Of a stretch of 64,000 nt of DNA, positions 51,696 to 61,100 are shown one piece after another. Every line of letters begins with the position of its first letter. Position 1 is the first letter of the stretch. This DNA is from an uncultured Clostridia bacterium (lineage in GTDB: Bacteria; Bacillota; Clostridia; Christensenellales; Aristaeellaceae): the NCBI GenBank assembly GCA_944333055.1, contig CALVKT010000027.1, positions 38,378 to 102,377 on the forward strand. The letters are read 5' to 3'. Both the position numbers and the translations under genes were made by a program. A model generated the notes under the pieces. It did not search any database. It saw only the letters and a program-made list of their open reading frames with translations, and was not told where the DNA came from.

Positions 51696-53525
51696 ATGAT
51701 CTTTTCCTCCTACCTGGACGCGCACGACCTGACAAACCTGCTCGCGCCGCGCGAGGCCTACCGCCCCTTTCCGAGGCGGCAGGACCGCGCGGCTTGGGCT
51801 GCGCTTCACAAAGACAAGCGCGACGCGCTGCTTGACTGGGGCCGCGAGGCGCTTTCCGGCTATCCGATGCTCACGGCGACGCAGTTTCTCGCCTTCGTGC
51901 GCACGGGCAGCCGCGAGGCGTATGAGACGCCGTACTTCGCGCGCCGGGTGAAGCTGATGGGCGCAGCGCTGGCCGCCTGCGTATCGGATGGCGAGCCGGA
52001 GGCCGACGCGTTTGTGGACGCGGTGATCGACGGCCTGTGGTGCATCTGTGAGGAGAGCACGTGGGTGCTCTCCGCGCACAACGGCAGCAGCCATCGCGGC
52101 GTGCCGCCCGCCGGCAAGCGCCCCCTGCCGGACGTGACCAACCCCTACGTCGACCTCTTCGCCGCGCAGACGGCGGCGACGCTGGCCGACACGCTGTATC
52201 TGCTTGAAGACAGGCTGGACGCCGTCAGCCCGCTGCTCGCGCGCCGCGTGCGCGCTCAGATCGAGCGGCGCGTGCTGCACCCGTTCATGACCCACGACGA
52301 CTTCTGGTGGATGGGCATGATCCGCCGGGACGTGAACAACTGGACGCCGTGGATCCTCTCCAACGTGATCGACACGGCGCTGCTGCTGGTGGAGGACCGC
52401 ATCCGCCGCGCGGAGATCGTCTCCCGCGCGCTGCGCATGCTGGACAGCTACCTCGCCGTGATGCCCCCGGACGGCGGCTGCGACGAGGGCGCGGGCTATT
52501 TCAACATGGCCGGGGCGGCGCTGCTGGACTGTCTGGAGAGCGTCTACCGGGCGACGGACGGAAAGGTCAGCTTCTACGGCGAGCCGCACATCCGCGCCAT
52601 CGGCGCTTTCCCGCTGCGCGCGCACATCGCCGGGCCGTACTTCCTCAACTTCGCGGACTGCGACGCCATGCCGCACATGGATGGCGAGCGCATCCATCGC
52701 TATGGCGTGCGCACGGACAACGCGCCGCTCGCGTCGTTGGGCGCGTGGCTGACCGCGCAAAACGGCGGCGTGAAGCCGCTGGATACGCCGCAGATGAACC
52801 GCGTGCTCTTCACGCTCTTTGCCGAGCTGCCCGAAGATGTGGCCGCGCCGGCGCACGAGGCCTACGAATGTCTGCCGGATCTGCAAGTGCACATGTGGCG
52901 GCGCGGCGGGCTCTTTGCCGCCGTCAAGGGCGGGCACAACGGCGAAAACCACAACCACAACGACGTCGGCAGCTTCATCGTCTACGCGGACGGCGAGCCG
53001 GAGATTGTGGACATGGGCAACCAGACGTACACGGCCGTCACGTTCAGCGACCTGCGCTATACGCAGGAGAACACCCGTGCGCGCAACCACAATGTGCCGA
53101 TGATCGGCGAATGCGAGCAGGCGGCGGGCAGCGAATACGCCGCGCGGGCCGTGCAGGCGGATGCGGACGGCGCGCAGATGGACATCGCCGGGGCGTACCC
53201 GAAAGAGGCGGGCGTGCGCGCGCTCGTGCGCGAGCTGCGCGTGAACGAAGACGGCCTGCGCCTGACGGATGCCGCCGAGCTGGATGCGCCGCAGACGATG
53301 ACCTGGGTCTTCATGCTGCGCAACAGGCCGTCGCTTGCGCCGGGTGCGGCGCGCTTTGGCCGCCTGACGCTCGCGTTTGACCCGGCGCTGCATGCCGGCG
53401 TGCAGGAGATGCCCGTGACCGACGCGCGCATGGCCCGCAATTTTCCGGGCAGCCTCTGGCGGCTGACGCTGCGCGCGGACGCCGCGTGCGCGCACACACA
53501 GCATTTTACCATCACAAGGAGCTGA
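51696..53525 (+). CDS. Heparinase II/III-like polysaccharide lyase
   Basis: A 609-residue protein with the two-part lyase architecture: an alpha-helical N-terminal barrel (to about residue 380; DEGAGYFNMAGAALLDCLES holds toroid residues in content) and a C-terminal beta-sandwich beginning at LFAAVKGGHNGENHNHNDVGSF, which carries the conserved His-Asn-His pattern. Family members cleave uronic-acid glycosidic bonds by beta-elimination, leaving unsaturated uronates. There is no signal peptide, so it should act on imported oligosaccharides or as an exolyase. The exact PL family and substrate are not readable. ATG 51696 follows the permease stop closely. Confidence 0.85.
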   Translation: MIFSSYLDAHDLTNLLAPREAYRPFPRRQDRAAWAALHKDKRDALLDWGREALSGYPMLTATQFLAFVRTGSREAYETPYFARRVKLMGAALAACVSDGEPEADAFVDAVIDGLWCICEESTWVLSAHNGSSHRGVPPAGKRPLPDVTNPYVDLFAAQTAATLADTLYLLEDRLDAVSPLLARRVRAQIERRVLHPFMTHDDFWWMGMIRRDVNNWTPWILSNVIDTALLLVEDRIRRAEIVSRALRMLDSYLAVMPPDGGCDEGAGYFNMAGAALLDCLESVYRATDGKVSFYGEPHIRAIGAFPLRAHIAGPYFLNFADCDAMPHMDGERIHRYGVRTDNAPLASLGAWLTAQNGGVKPLDTPQMNRVLFTLFAELPEDVAAPAHEAYECLPDLQVHMWRRGGLFAAVKGGHNGENHNHNDVGSFIVYADGEPEIVDMGNQTYTAVTFSDLRYTQENTRARNHNVPMIGECEQAAGSEYAARAVQADADGAQMDIAGAYPKEAGVRALVRELRVNEDGLRLTDAAELDAPQTMTWVFMLRNRPSLAPGAARFGRLTLAFDPALHAGVQEMPVTDARMARNFPGSLWRLTLRADAACAHTQHFTITRS

Positions 53526-53529
53526 TCCC

Positions 53530-55305
53530 ATGGGTAACGCAGTACAACTCAACCCGCTGCGCTCGCGCGCGGACGTCGAGCGCGCGGCGATACAACTCAT
53601 CGAGCCGCTCGTACCGCTGCTCAGCGAGGGGCGCGCGCGGCTGCATCTGGGCGAGACCGGCGCGACCTACTCGCCCGACATCGCGGAGATGGAAGGCTTT
53701 GCCCGGCCGCTGTGGGCGATCGTGCCGATGCTCGCGGGCGGCTGCGAGGCCGTCGAGCCGATCTGGCGCGAGTGGAAGCAGGGCATCATCAACGGCGTGG
53801 ACCCCGAACACCCGGAGTACTGGGGCGAGGTGGAGGACTTCGACCAGCGGCTCGTGGAGATGGCGGTCTTTGGCATGGGCATGGCCATCGTGCCGCAGCG
53901 CTTCTTCTTTGAGCTGCCGGAGCGCGCCCAGCGCAACCTGCACGCGTGGCTCGACCAGATCAACCATCACGACATGCCCAAGAACAACTGGACGTTCTTC
54001 CGCGTGCTGGTGAACATGGGATTCATGGTCTGCGGTCAGCCCTACGACGCCGAGCGCCTCGAAAAGGACTTCGCCATGATCGAGGAGCACTACGAGGGCG
54101 ACGGCTGGTACTTCGATTACTTCAACCAGCGCGAGTACTACACGCTCTGGGCGTTCCACTACTACGGGCTGGTGTACGCGAAGGTGATGGGCGAGCGCGA
54201 TCCCGCGCGCAGCGCCGAGTACATCCGCCGCGCCCGGCTGATCGCGCCGGACTTCGCCTGCTGGTTTGACCGAGAGGGCGAGGCGCTGCCCTATGGGCGC
54301 AGCCTGACGTACCGCTTCGCGCAGGGCGCGTTCTTCGCGGCGCAGGCGCTGGCCGAGGCCCCGTGCGAGGCCGTCGATTACGGCGTGATGAAGCACTTGC
54401 TGCTGGGCAACATGCGCTGCTGGTTCAAAAAGCCCATCTTCACCCGCGACGGCGCGCTGACCATCGGCTACGGCTATCCGAACCTGCTCATGGCCGAGGG
54501 TTACAACGCGCCCGGCTCGCCGTATTGGGCGATGAAGGCGTTCGCCGTGCTGGCGCTGCCCCAGAGCCATCCCTTCTGGCAGGCCGAGGAGAAGGCGTTC
54601 GACGCGCCGCTGTTCTCGCGCCAGCCCCACATGCGCATGCTCGTGGCCCGCAGCGCGGACGACAGCCACGTGATGGCCTATCCGGCGGGCAACCGCGCGC
54701 ACGAACATAGCCACGACGAGGCGAAGTACGAGAAATTTGTCTATTCCACGCGGTTCGGCTTCTCCGTGTGCAAGGCGCAGAAGCTGCTCAAGGACGGCGC
54801 GTTTGACAACATGCTCGCCCTCTCCGAGGACGGGGACACGTATCACCCGCGCTACGGCTGCACCGAGTACAGCGTCGAGGCGGATCGCGTCGTCTCGACG
54901 TGGCGCCCGTTCGCCGGGGTCACGGTCACCAGCACGATCATTCCGCGCGGGGAGTGGCACGTGCGCGTGCACCGCATCACGACCGACCGCACGCTCTATG
55001 CGGCAGAGGGCGGCTTTGCGCTCGCGCGCGGCAAAAACGGCGAGGATGAGCGCATCGAGCGGGCCGACTGCGCGGCGGCGATTGCGCCGTGGGGCGTGAG
55101 CGCGGTGTGCAATCTGCGCGGCTACACGGGCGGCACGGTCGTACTGCCGGAGCCCAATACCAACCTGATGGCTCCGCGCACGCTGCTGCCCACGCTCACG
55201 GCGAAGATCGAGCCGGGCGAGCACGTGCTGGTCAGCGCCGTGCTGGGCACGGTTACCGGCGGGCGCGCATTGCTGGACGACGTGCCGGCGTATGACGAGA
55301 TCTGA
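53530..55305 (+). CDS. DUF2264 domain protein, probable glycoside hydrolase
   Basis: A 591-residue cytoplasmic protein without signal peptide. The N-terminal (alpha/alpha) barrel region has GETGATYSPDIAEMEGFARPLW, NNWTFFRVLVN and DGWYFDYFNQREYYTLWAFHYY in content, the DUF2264 pattern. From memory, some DUF2264 proteins have been classed as GH154 beta-glucuronidases; whether this one is active on glucuronosides is inference supported by its neighbours. AAGGAG precedes ATG 53530, four bases after the lyase stop. A repeat-filled 401-base gap follows before the GH88 gene. Confidence 0.82.
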   Translation: MGNAVQLNPLRSRADVERAAIQLIEPLVPLLSEGRARLHLGETGATYSPDIAEMEGFARPLWAIVPMLAGGCEAVEPIWREWKQGIINGVDPEHPEYWGEVEDFDQRLVEMAVFGMGMAIVPQRFFFELPERAQRNLHAWLDQINHHDMPKNNWTFFRVLVNMGFMVCGQPYDAERLEKDFAMIEEHYEGDGWYFDYFNQREYYTLWAFHYYGLVYAKVMGERDPARSAEYIRRARLIAPDFACWFDREGEALPYGRSLTYRFAQGAFFAAQALAEAPCEAVDYGVMKHLLLGNMRCWFKKPIFTRDGALTIGYGYPNLLMAEGYNAPGSPYWAMKAFAVLALPQSHPFWQAEEKAFDAPLFSRQPHMRMLVARSADDSHVMAYPAGNRAHEHSHDEAKYEKFVYSTRFGFSVCKAQKLLKDGAFDNMLALSEDGDTYHPRYGCTEYSVEADRVVSTWRPFAGVTVTSTIIPRGEWHVRVHRITTDRTLYAAEGGFALARGKNGEDERIERADCAAAIAPWGVSAVCNLRGYTGGTVVLPEPNTNLMAPRTLLPTLTAKIEPGEHVLVSAVLGTVTGGRALLDDVPAYDEI

Positions 55306-55690
55306 GACAAAGAAGCGACCTGTAGGCGCGAAGCGAAGAAGGGAGTCTGAAATCCCTCAGGCGGGTTTGGGCGGCAGCACAACGTTCCCCCAAAATCGAA
55401 GAAAAAACGCCGTTTCAGAGCAGGCCGCGCACCGGCCTGCGATTGAAACGGATGGGATTCGCCGGGCGAGGGAATGTGCATGCCCGCTTCGCGCGGTTTA
55501 AAGCGGGTCGGGCGCGGCGCATGATGGCGCCTGTGGCGCGCCCTGCGCCATGGAGGATGTGGGGAGCGTTGGGGCGGCTGCCCCAAGCCCCGCTCGGGGC
55601 GCTGCCCCGAACCCCGCAAGGGACTTCGCCCCTTGACCCCATGATCGCTTCGCGGCGGCTGCAAGCCGCTTTGGGCGGTTTCAAGAGATT
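55306..55690. repeat. Intra-operon gap filled by interspersed repeats
   Basis: Two opposed copies of the repeat family: 55325-55392 (GCGCGAAGCGAAGAAGGGAG ... AACGTTCCCCC) and 55486-55665 (GCGCGGTTTAAAGCGGGTCG ... GGGGCGCTGCCCCGAACCCC ... TCGCTTCGCGGCGGC). No gene is seen. AAACGCCGTTTCAGAGCAG lies between them. The gap separates two genes of one functional set. Confidence 0.75.
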
Positions 55691-55706
55691 GATGAGGAGG
55701 AAACAT

Positions 55707-56840
55707 ATGGAAAAATGGGTGGATATCGCCTTTGAACGCGCTTGCCGCAAGTTCGCGCGCGGCGCGAAGCTGGCGGCACAGCAGGGCATCATTCCCTACA
55801 AGAGCGAGGGCGATCACTACATTCCGTCCCCGTTCGACGGCAACAGCTGGTGGACGGGCGGCTTCTGGCCGGGCCTGATGTGGCAGCTCTACAAGGCCAC
55901 CGGCGACGGGCTGTACATGCACGAGGCGCTGCGCGCGGAGAAGCTGCTCACCGACGAGCTGCGCACGTTCGACCTGCTCAACCATGACGTGGGCTTCATG
56001 TATCTGCTCTCCACCGGCGCGCACCATCGCCTGATGGGCGACGCGCAGGCGAAGACCGACACGCTCCACGCCGCAACGCTGCTGGCGGGCCGCTTCAACC
56101 CGAACGGATTCATCCGCGCGTGGCCGCAGCCGGAGCGCGCGGGCTACGCCATCATCGACTGCATGATGAACCTGTCGCTGCTCTACTGGGCCAGTGCGCA
56201 GACCGGCGACCCGCGCTTTGCGCAGATCGCGCGCATCCACGCCGATACGACGATCCGCGAATTCCTGCGCGAGGACGGCAGCAGCTGCCACATCACCATC
56301 TTTGATCCCGAGACGGGCAAGGCGCTCGCCCGCCCGGCGGGTCAGGGCTATTGCGAGGGCTCCAGCTGGAGCCGCGGTCAGGCGTGGGCGCTCTATGGCT
56401 TCACGCTCAGCGCGATCAACACGGGCGATGCGAAATACCTGGACATCGCGCGCCGCTGCGCGGCCTATTTCATCGCGCATATCCGCGAGGACGGCCTGAC
56501 CGACAGCGACTTCTGCCAGCCCGCGGACGAGGAGCGCATCGACAACATCGCCGGGGCGTGCGCGGCCTGCGGCCTGCTGGAGCTGGCGAAGCTCACGCAG
56601 GGCGAGGAGGCGCAAGGCTATCGCGAGGCGGCCATGCGCCTGCTGCGCGCGCTCAATGACCTGTGCGCCGACTGGGGCGAAGAGGCGCCCGGCATCCTGC
56701 AAAAGTGCACCGCGTCCTATCACGACGACGGCGCGGGCCGGCACGTCAACATCCTCTACGGCGATTACTTCTTCGTGGAAGCGCTGTGCAAGCTGCGCGG
56801 CACGGACGCGAAGCTCTGGTGGGCGAAGGTGGACGCATGA
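55707..56840 (+). CDS. ugl: GH88 unsaturated glucuronyl hydrolase
   Basis: A 377-residue cytoplasmic hydrolase that removes the 4,5-unsaturated uronate left by a polysaccharide lyase, by vinyl-ether hydration. The two catalytic aspartates of the family are Asp94 in LLNHDVGF and Asp151 in IIDCMMNLSLLYW, close to D88/D149 of the Bacillus enzyme. NSWWTGGFWPGLMW and SSWSRGQAWALYGF line the substrate cleft. GGAGGAAAC precedes ATG 55707; the longer open frame upstream is repeat sequence. It implies that the pathway makes unsaturated uronyl oligosaccharides. Confidence 0.93.
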   Translation: MEKWVDIAFERACRKFARGAKLAAQQGIIPYKSEGDHYIPSPFDGNSWWTGGFWPGLMWQLYKATGDGLYMHEALRAEKLLTDELRTFDLLNHDVGFMYLLSTGAHHRLMGDAQAKTDTLHAATLLAGRFNPNGFIRAWPQPERAGYAIIDCMMNLSLLYWASAQTGDPRFAQIARIHADTTIREFLREDGSSCHITIFDPETGKALARPAGQGYCEGSSWSRGQAWALYGFTLSAINTGDAKYLDIARRCAAYFIAHIREDGLTDSDFCQPADEERIDNIAGACAACGLLELAKLTQGEEAQGYREAAMRLLRALNDLCADWGEEAPGILQKCTASYHDDGAGRHVNILYGDYFFVEALCKLRGTDAKLWWAKVDA

Positions 56841-57616
56841 TCAGCATCACGGTATTGGACGCGCGCGGCGAGGCGCTCGCCCGCGGCGCGCACGAAAGCG
56901 AAGCGTATGCGCGCGTGGAGCGCGTGTATCAGCCGGGCGACGTGATCCGCATTGAATCGGACTGCCCGCATCTCATCGTGCAGATGGACGCGGCGCTGCT
57001 GCCGGGCGAGGTGTATCTGCCCGGCGGGGCGATGACGTGGCGCGTGCCCTGCGGCGAGCAGCGCCTCGCCTATAGCCCGGCGGCGTTCGCCGGGGCGCGG
57101 CACGTCGTCACCGCGCGCGCGATGACGGCGGAGGAGATCGCTGCGCCGCGCAATCTGGCGCGCAACCCCGCCGACCTGCGCGGGGAGACGGACTTCTTCC
57201 CGCACTGCACGGCCAACGTGGAGACGCGCGGGGAATCCTGCTTTGCGGCGCGCAACGTGATCGACGGCATGCGCTGCAACGACTTCCACGGCGAATGGCC
57301 GTACCAGTCCTGGGGGATCGGCGCGCGCGAGGACGCGTGGTGCCTGCTCGACTTCGGCCGCGAGGTGGAGGTGGAGGAGATGGCGCTGACGCTGCGGGCG
57401 GATTTCCCGCATGACGCATACTGGACGCATGGGCACGTCGTGCTCTCCGATGGGACGCAGGCGGCGTTTGATCTGCAGAAGACGGCCGACCGGCAGCGGA
57501 TTGCGCTGGGGAAGTATGTCGTGCGCTGGATGCGGCTGGAGCGGATGCAAAAGAGCGATGATCCCTCGGCCTTCCCGGCCCTGATCGAGTGGGAGGTCTA
57601 CGGGCGCGACCTGTGA
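56837..57616 (+). CDS. Discoidin-like (F5/8-type) beta-sandwich protein, function unknown
   Basis: A 259-residue protein with no signal peptide. ATG 56837 overlaps the GH88 stop (ATGA), so translation is coupled. The C-terminal half (about residues 120-259) looks like a galactose-binding-fold domain: RNVIDGMRCNDFHGEWPYQSW, DAWCLLDFGREVEVEEMALTLR in content and KYVVRWMRLERM, as in substrate-binding domains found beside uronate-degrading enzymes. The N-terminal part (VYQPGDVIRIESDCPHLIVQ) is a second small beta-domain. No catalytic residues can be named; a cytoplasmic carbohydrate-binding helper or unrecognised enzyme is possible. Confidence 0.75.
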   Translation: MISITVLDARGEALARGAHESEAYARVERVYQPGDVIRIESDCPHLIVQMDAALLPGEVYLPGGAMTWRVPCGEQRLAYSPAAFAGARHVVTARAMTAEEIAAPRNLARNPADLRGETDFFPHCTANVETRGESCFAARNVIDGMRCNDFHGEWPYQSWGIGAREDAWCLLDFGREVEVEEMALTLRADFPHDAYWTHGHVVLSDGTQAAFDLQKTADRQRIALGKYVVRWMRLERMQKSDDPSAFPALIEWEVYGRDL

Positions 57617-57695
57617 CCCCGCTTCAAACCGCGCCGCAAGTGGACTCAAGCGGCCTGCGAACGACAAAGCGCGCATGCGGCGCGCGGCAAAACAG

Positions 57696-57728
57696 ACCGG
57701 CGGCAGGGATGACCTGCCGCCGGTTTTT
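57696..57728 (+). terminator. Terminator of the uronate operon
   Basis: ACCGGCGGCAGG and CCTGCCGCCGGT with a GATGA loop, then TTTTT. It differs by one loop base from the terminator at 46970-47002. Confidence 0.9.
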
Positions 57729-57874
57729 GCGCGCGTTGCGCGGAAGTTGGCGGGCGGCGCGGGGAAAGGCGGACGGCACGGACCGGCGTCCGCTGCGCCG
57801 GGACAAAACCGACCAGAAGTCGGCAATTTGGGCGGCAGTATGGCCAAAAAGTTGCGAAAAAATGTTCAGATTAG

Positions 57875-57903
57875 TTGACTTTTCCAGATTCATCCAGTAT
57901 AAT
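57875..57903 (+). promoter_or_regulatory. Promoter of the giant surface-protein gene
   Basis: TTGACT (57875-57880) and TATAAT (57898-57903) are 17 bases apart. The leader is about 210 bases and begins with a GCTATGGTTATAGC dyad (57917-57930); no known riboswitch is recognised in it. 57729-57874 shows no gene. Confidence 0.8.
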
Positions 57904-58121
57904 AAATCAAGTATAGCTATGGTTATAGCCCTGTCCATTTTACAGAACGCGCGTTTTGTGACGCCGGTTCTGCGGGCGGCGCGGCTATGGGTATGTGAAA
58001 CGGAGGCACGACGATGAACGGAAGAAGCATAGGCGCACCGGCGGCCATCGGAGAAAAACGCGGGAAATACCATCGGGAACGATGTGCAGATAGAAGAGAT
58101 CATCGGGGAGGAGATTTCAAC

Positions 58122-61100
58122 ATGAGAACGAATGCAAGGCGGCTCTTCGCGCTGCTGATGACGATGATGCTGCTCGTGGCCGGCCTGCCGGGCGCGGCGG
58201 TGGCGGCGGATGACAACCCAGTGGCCGACACCTCCACCTTGAACGGCTGGCAGGGGTATGCCGGCGCCAATTCCACCCAGTATGTGGGCCGCGTCTGGAC
58301 GGACAAGTCCGTCTCCACGAGCGATGTGGCTCTGACGGGGAGTGGGAACAGACCGATCAACATCAAGAAGTCCGATGATGCGGATTTCCTGGTGGGCCTG
58401 TCCGCGCTGTCCTCGACCATGAAAAACACCGCCCAGATTTCGGTGCCGCTGGACATCGTCCTGGTGCTGGACGTATCCGGTTCTATGGACGATCCTCTGA
58501 ACGATTATAATATTGTCTATGCATCAGAAATGGACAAGGATGCCACCTACTATATTATTGACGAGTGGTACGGTTATCGGGAAATTACCTATAGGGAGGG
58601 GAGTTGGGGATACCGCGGTTGGGGGGGTTGGACTTCCATCACTCCAAAAACCGATGCAGATTCCGAGGGCACCCAGTGCTATTCCCGTAATCGTAATTCA
58701 AAGCTTGTGGAGCTGAAATCCGCGGTGGGAAGTTTCCTGGACGCGGTGTCCGACGCCAACGGCCAGGCTGCCGATGACAAAAAGCACCAAGTCGGCTTGG
58801 TAACCTTTGCAAGTCTATCTTCTATTGAACATCATCTGACCGACAATACCGCAGAAGTGGCGTCCACCGTAGACGGACTCACTGCCAATGGCGCAACCGA
58901 CGCAGGCGCGGGCATGGGTTCTGCGATTACTGTAATGAACCGCGCCCGGACAAACGCCAAAAAAGTGGTGATCTTCTTCACCGACGGTGTTCCTACCACG
59001 AGAACGAGCTTTAACGACTCTGTGGCAAACGAAGCCATTGACAATGCCAAGACGCTGAAGGATGAAGGCACCACCATCTACACCATCGGCATCTTCAGCG
59101 GCGCGGATAGTACTGTTACCGAAGCCGATGAAGGCAGCGATGAAACAACCAGGGCAAATGCCTATATGCACGCAGTGTCCTCCAACTACCCTCAGGCTGA
59201 GTTCTATTATAGTCATTGGAATCATGGTCGCAACGGATTGGGCGAGCGGGCGGCCAACAGTGACTACTATAAGTCCACCAATGATGCCGGCGAGCTGAAT
59301 ACGATCTTCAAAGACATCTTCGAGACCGAAGGCGCCAATGCCGTATCGCCCATTGTAAGTACCGAAGGGGGTTCGGCTGTCGGCTACATCGAGTTTACCG
59401 ACCAGCTGGGCGATTATATGGAGGTCAAGGACTTCAACGCCATCGTCTACGGCGATACCGCTTATACTGAGAAGACTTCCTATTCCAATAACGGGGTCAC
59501 AACTTATGTGTTTGAGCAGGTCATTGACGGCAACGAAGTCTATGGCCCAGCCAACCTGGAAGATGTTATCATTCAGGTGACAAAGTCCGATGATCCCGAT
59601 GATCCCAAGGTGGGGGATCGGGTAACGGTTAAGATTCCGGCCACGGCCATCCCCATGCGCTACTACGAAGTGGATACGGATCTTGATGGCAATACCTCCA
59701 TGGATGTGACCGCTGCCTATCCCATCCGCGTGTTCTTCTCGGTGGGAACCAAGATCGGTAAATTTGGCGGGGTGAGTAAGTCCTACGCGGCTGCTCTGGA
59801 AGACGGCACCTACACCAGCGACACGACCTTTGCCTCGTACGTGTCTGAGAATGTGGGCACTGACGGCAAGCTGAGCTTCTACTCCAACGATTGGGGAGAA
59901 AGCTCTGCCGCTACCGCCCAGTTCATCCCGGCGACGGACAACAACTTCTACTACTTCACCGCAGACACCCCGATCTATGCCAATAGGGAGTGTACCATAC
60001 CGCTGAATTCAAACGACGGGATCGAACTGGATACCTATTATTATTATAAGAATGTCTACTACAAGCTGGATAATGGCAATACGCTGACCGTTACCGATGA
60101 GCCGGTAGCATTCCTGGGCAGCCTGCTGGACACGAGCGCTAACGGCAATACGACAACGATTGACGGCAATTTGTATGTCAGGGCCGGCACGCAGAAGACC
60201 AATCGCCATCGGGACTTTTTGGCTGAAAAGAAACCAAATACCACCGGCACCTACGCCAACAGCTACGAGCCTGCCTACATAGGCGACACCACCATGGAGG
60301 TGAAGCTGGGCAACAATGGCAAGCTGAGCGTGGATGCGGCGGGCAATCTGTCCATCACCAAGCGAGTGAGTCCTGCGACGGGCTACATCACACTGCCGGA
60401 GAATGTGGCAGATGAGGAGTTTGCTTTCACCGTCGAAACGCTCACGGCTTCGACGTACTATACGGTGAAGTACTCGACGGCGGATACAACGAAGACGATC
60501 CAAACCGATGCGAATGGTGTGCTTTCGTTCTCGCTGCAGAAGGACCAAACGATCACGATCTATGGCCTGCCGATCGGAACGACGTATACCGTGAAGGAAA
60601 CGCTGACCACTGCTCAGACGAATGCGGGCTATACGTCCACGACGACTGATACGAAAATGACGATCAGCGCCACGGAAAACAGCCTGACGTGGGCGAACAC
60701 CTATGCGCCGAAGCCGGCGACGCTGGATGGCGAAACCGCGCTCAAGGTGCGCAAGACGCTGGATGGGCGCGACTGGCGGACAGGCGAGACGTACACATTC
60801 AAGCTGACACAGGGTACGATCGGCGCGGACGGCAAGAACCCGGTGGCTGTCCTGCCGGGGACTGCTGAGAATGAATACAGCATCACGACCACGATCACGG
60901 TGGCCGATCCGACAGATACGAAGGGCATCCCGCAATATCAGACGTTTGGCCAGATCAAGTTTACGCAGGAAGGCGTGTACACGTTCACCGTGACGGAAGT
61001 GCCGCCTGCCTCCGGCACCGCTGGCATGACCTACGACACACACGCGGCCACGATCACCGTGACCGTAGAGGACGACGGCAACGGCCAGCTGGTGATCAGG

